NCBI GenBank assembly: GCA_934370915.1
Contig: CAKRNI010000122.1
Coordinates: 1-7,472 of the forward strand
DNA: 7,472 nt
Direction: 5' to 3'
Source of the DNA: an uncultured Lachnospiraceae bacterium
GTDB lineage: Bacteria; Bacillota; Clostridia; Lachnospirales; Lachnospiraceae
Positions 6,072 through 7,472 of the stretch are shown piece by piece. The notes beneath the pieces were generated by a model. That model was not told the DNA's origin. It searched no databases and saw only the letters and a list, made by a program, of their open reading frames with translations. The number at the start of each line of letters is the position of its first letter. The stretch's first letter is position 1. The position numbers and the translations under genes are program-made.

Positions 6072-7345
6072 TGAATCAGAATGAAGAATATGAGGACATG
6101 CCAGTTGAGGAAAAGAAAAAGAAGCAGGAGTTCCGGGAAGCCGGAATGGACGTAAACGGTGAATTTTCTATGGACTCCCTGAAAAAGTGGTTCAGGCGGG
6201 CCGGAGGAGCCCTGGTAATCTGCGCGGGGGCAGTCTGCCTGATGGCGGTGCTGATGATGGGGAAGAACCGGAAGGAGTCGCTGATCATGGAAGTAAATTC
6301 GGATATTATGATGGAATTTACCATGAACCGGCGGGGATCCGTGTTATCTGCAAAGGGAATGATGGACAGATCAAATGAGGCGGTCTCCATGACTGCCTTT
6401 GAGGGGAAAAGTCTTGGAATCGCAGTGGGGAAGATTTTCGACAGGCTTGCGGATAACAACAGTCTTGGAGAGGATGGGGGAATCCTGATCTCTGTCCGGA
6501 AGTCCGGCGCGGAAGTCAAGGCATCACCGGAAAAGATCGTCAAAGAGCTGCAAAAGCAGACGAAATCCGAGCTTCAGAAAAAGGAGTCCAAGGCGACGGT
6601 CTATGTGTTTGAGTTAGAAGAGGATGCAGAAACCCGGGAAATCGCGGAAAAATATGGAATCACGGTGACGAAGGCGGAATTTTTAAAGCATCTTTTTTCA
6701 GAGAATCCAGGGATTACGAAAGGAAAACAGGAAGAACTTGCCGGGTATTCCTCGAAGCGCCTGATCCGGGAGATCAATGAGCAGGAATATCAGATATCCT
6801 TAAAACCGGTGGTCGTAAAGACAACCTTCGAGAAAGCAAGCGAGGAGACCACGGAGGAGAGTACACCGGAGGCGACAACAGCTTTAGAGACAACAGAAGC
6901 TGCGTCGGAACAGGAATCCGAGTCTTCGGATGCGAATGAGGAGAGAGAATCCACGAAAAATGACGGACTTTCCGAGATGCAGAGGCGGAGAAAAGCTCTG
7001 GAAGCCGGGGAGAGCGTGGACTGGGTGGATCAGGAGACGAGCAGAGAGCAGGGCGATCCGGATGAGAAAGACAGACATTCATCGAATTCCTGGACCTCTC
7101 CGACAGAGACTGCGCCGCTGAAAACTACGGAACCGAAAACTGCGGAACCGAAAACTACGGAACCGGGAACTACAGCATCGGAAACTGTGCAGCCGGAAAC
7201 GGCACCTCCGACAGCTCCGGAGACAACTGCAGCGGTTACAGAGACTACCGCCGCATCTGGAATGCTGACGCCGGAGACGAAAACACCGGCGTACTTAAGG
7301 GGACCGGGATTTGAGGATCCGGATAATCCGAGAAATCAGAATTAA
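6068..7345 (+). CDS. RsgI-like single-pass membrane protein with disordered Thr/Glu/Pro tail
   Basis: I see a cytoplasmic N-terminus of about 45 mostly charged residues, one membrane helix (about 47-65), an exported domain and a long low-complexity tail. The exported part follows the RsgI-family pattern. EVNSDIMMEFTMNRRGSVLS (75-94) stands where RsgI proteins have a D-x-NPS-x-E-x-x-x-N block. FEGKSLGIAVGKIFDRL (111-127), GGILISV (137-143) and AEKYGITVTKAEFLKHLF (193-210) follow in the expected order. RsgI proteins bind sigma-I through an N-terminal domain and sense envelope state outside the cell. That N-terminal domain is not recognisable here, and the Asn-Pro self-cleavage site is Asn-Ser (N77-S78). 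The tail (about 253-425) is rich in Thr, Glu, Ser and Pro and includes six imperfect pentads at 351-380. The gene overlaps truA by four bases, with AAAGGGA as ribosome site; ATG at 6071 is an alternative start. No sigma factor lies in the window. Family membership is inferred from pattern only. Confidence 0.7.
   Translation: MMNQNEEYEDMPVEEKKKKQEFREAGMDVNGEFSMDSLKKWFRRAGGALVICAGAVCLMAVLMMGKNRKESLIMEVNSDIMMEFTMNRRGSVLSAKGMMDRSNEAVSMTAFEGKSLGIAVGKIFDRLADNNSLGEDGGILISVRKSGAEVKASPEKIVKELQKQTKSELQKKESKATVYVFELEEDAETREIAEKYGITVTKAEFLKHLFSENPGITKGKQEELAGYSSKRLIREINEQEYQISLKPVVVKTTFEKASEETTEESTPEATTALETTEAASEQESESSDANEERESTKNDGLSEMQRRRKALEAGESVDWVDQETSREQGDPDEKDRHSSNSWTSPTETAPLKTTEPKTAEPKTTEPGTTASETVQPETAPPTAPETTAAVTETTAASGMLTPETKTPAYLRGPGFEDPDNPRNQN
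7118..7207 (+). repeat. Degenerate 15-bp tandem repeat coding Thr/Pro/Glu pentads
   Basis: Six units of 15 bases follow one another in frame, starting at 7118, 7133, 7148, 7163, 7178 and 7193. The first three differ from one another by only one or two bases (unit CCGAAAACTACGGAA); the last three are more worn. They encode LKTTE, PKTAE, PKTTE, PGTTA, SETVQ and PETAP in the tail of the RsgI-like protein. The near-identity of the first three points to recent expansion. Confidence 0.8.
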
Positions 7346-7369
7346 AAAAGTAAAAAAATTGAAAAAAAA
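7344..7369 (+). promoter_or_regulatory. Three A-tracts upstream of the tRNA promoter (UP-element-like)
   Basis: Runs of six, seven and eight A lie at 7344-7349, 7352-7358 and 7362-7369, with centres about 9-10 bases apart, close to one helical turn. They cover about -40 to -65 relative to the expected start. This is where an UP element contacts the RNA polymerase alpha subunit, and it fits a strong stable-RNA promoter. The first tract overlaps the stop codon of the preceding gene. Confidence 0.6.
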
Positions 7370-7372
7370 CAG

Positions 7373-7401
7373 TTGACGGATCAGAGACGTTGCGTTATAA
7401 T
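7373..7401 (+). promoter_or_regulatory. Near-consensus sigma-A promoter for tRNA-Gln
   Basis: TTGACG (7373-7378) and TATAAT (7396-7401) are separated by exactly 17 bases, matching consensus at 5 of 6 and 6 of 6 positions. The expected start is near 7408, about 11 bases before the mature tRNA 5' end. No terminator separates it from the upstream gene, so read-through is also possible. Confidence 0.93.
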
Positions 7402-7418
7402 ACAACCTGTTGATGCAT

Positions 7419-7472
7419 TGGGCTATCGCCAAATGGTAAGGCAACGGACTCTGACTCCGTCATTTTCAAGGT
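7419..7472 (+). tRNA. tRNA-Gln (anticodon CUG), 3' part cut by the window end
   Basis: The sequence folds as acceptor 5' strand TGGGCTA (7419-7425), D arm GCC / GGC (7428-7430 with 7440-7442) around a GG-containing loop, and anticodon stem ACGGA / TCCGT (7444-7448 with 7456-7460) around the loop CTCTGAC. The anticodon CTG is at 7451-7453 and reads the glutamine codon CAG. It closely resembles bacterial tRNA-Gln, including the T1-G2-G3-G4 start. The T arm begins with CAAGG near 7467; with that register the variable loop is six bases, one more than usual. The remaining 3' part and any CCA lie outside the window. Confidence 0.92.

Overview
This window looks like a piece of chromosome from a Gram-positive anaerobe of the Clostridia, most likely Lachnospiraceae. 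That is inferred from four things: moderate GC with AT-rich control regions, strong purine-rich ribosome binding sites, an MscL type that carries a C-terminal zinc ribbon, and an RsgI-like (SEAL) exported domain. No mobile element, CRISPR array or phage gene is visible. All genes read on the + strand.

Layout: (1) recJ, the single-strand DNA exonuclease (105-1925), carries an extra stretch of about 30-35 residues inside its DHH domain. (2) A 118-base gap holds a perfect 16-bp palindrome and a strong intrinsic terminator. The T-tract of that terminator runs into the presumed 5' end of the next gene. (3) A P-type ATPase of the Ca2+-transporting (SERCA/PMCA, P2A/P2B) class (about 2059-4728). (4) A small gene (4875-5150) that matches only the second half of the mechanosensitive channel MscL: TM2 plus a zinc ribbon, with no first membrane helix. 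It is bracketed by a possible promoter and a clear terminator. (5) truA, tRNA pseudouridine synthase (5304-6071). (6) Overlapping truA by four bases (ATGA), a single-pass membrane protein of 425 residues (6068-7345). Its exported part resembles the RsgI/SEAL region and ends in a long disordered Thr/Glu/Pro tail. (7) A near-consensus sigma-A promoter with three A-tracts upstream drives a tRNA-Gln(CUG) gene that is cut by the window end.

Most of the window is housekeeping: DNA repair, ion transport and tRNA modification. The unusual parts are the RsgI-like protein, which lacks both the anti-sigma N-terminus and the Asn-Pro self-cleavage site; the half-MscL; the RecJ insertion; and the terminator that overlaps the ATPase translation start. 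The strongest candidate for something not yet described is the truA-coupled RsgI-like protein. I do not see evidence for a multi-gene novel system.
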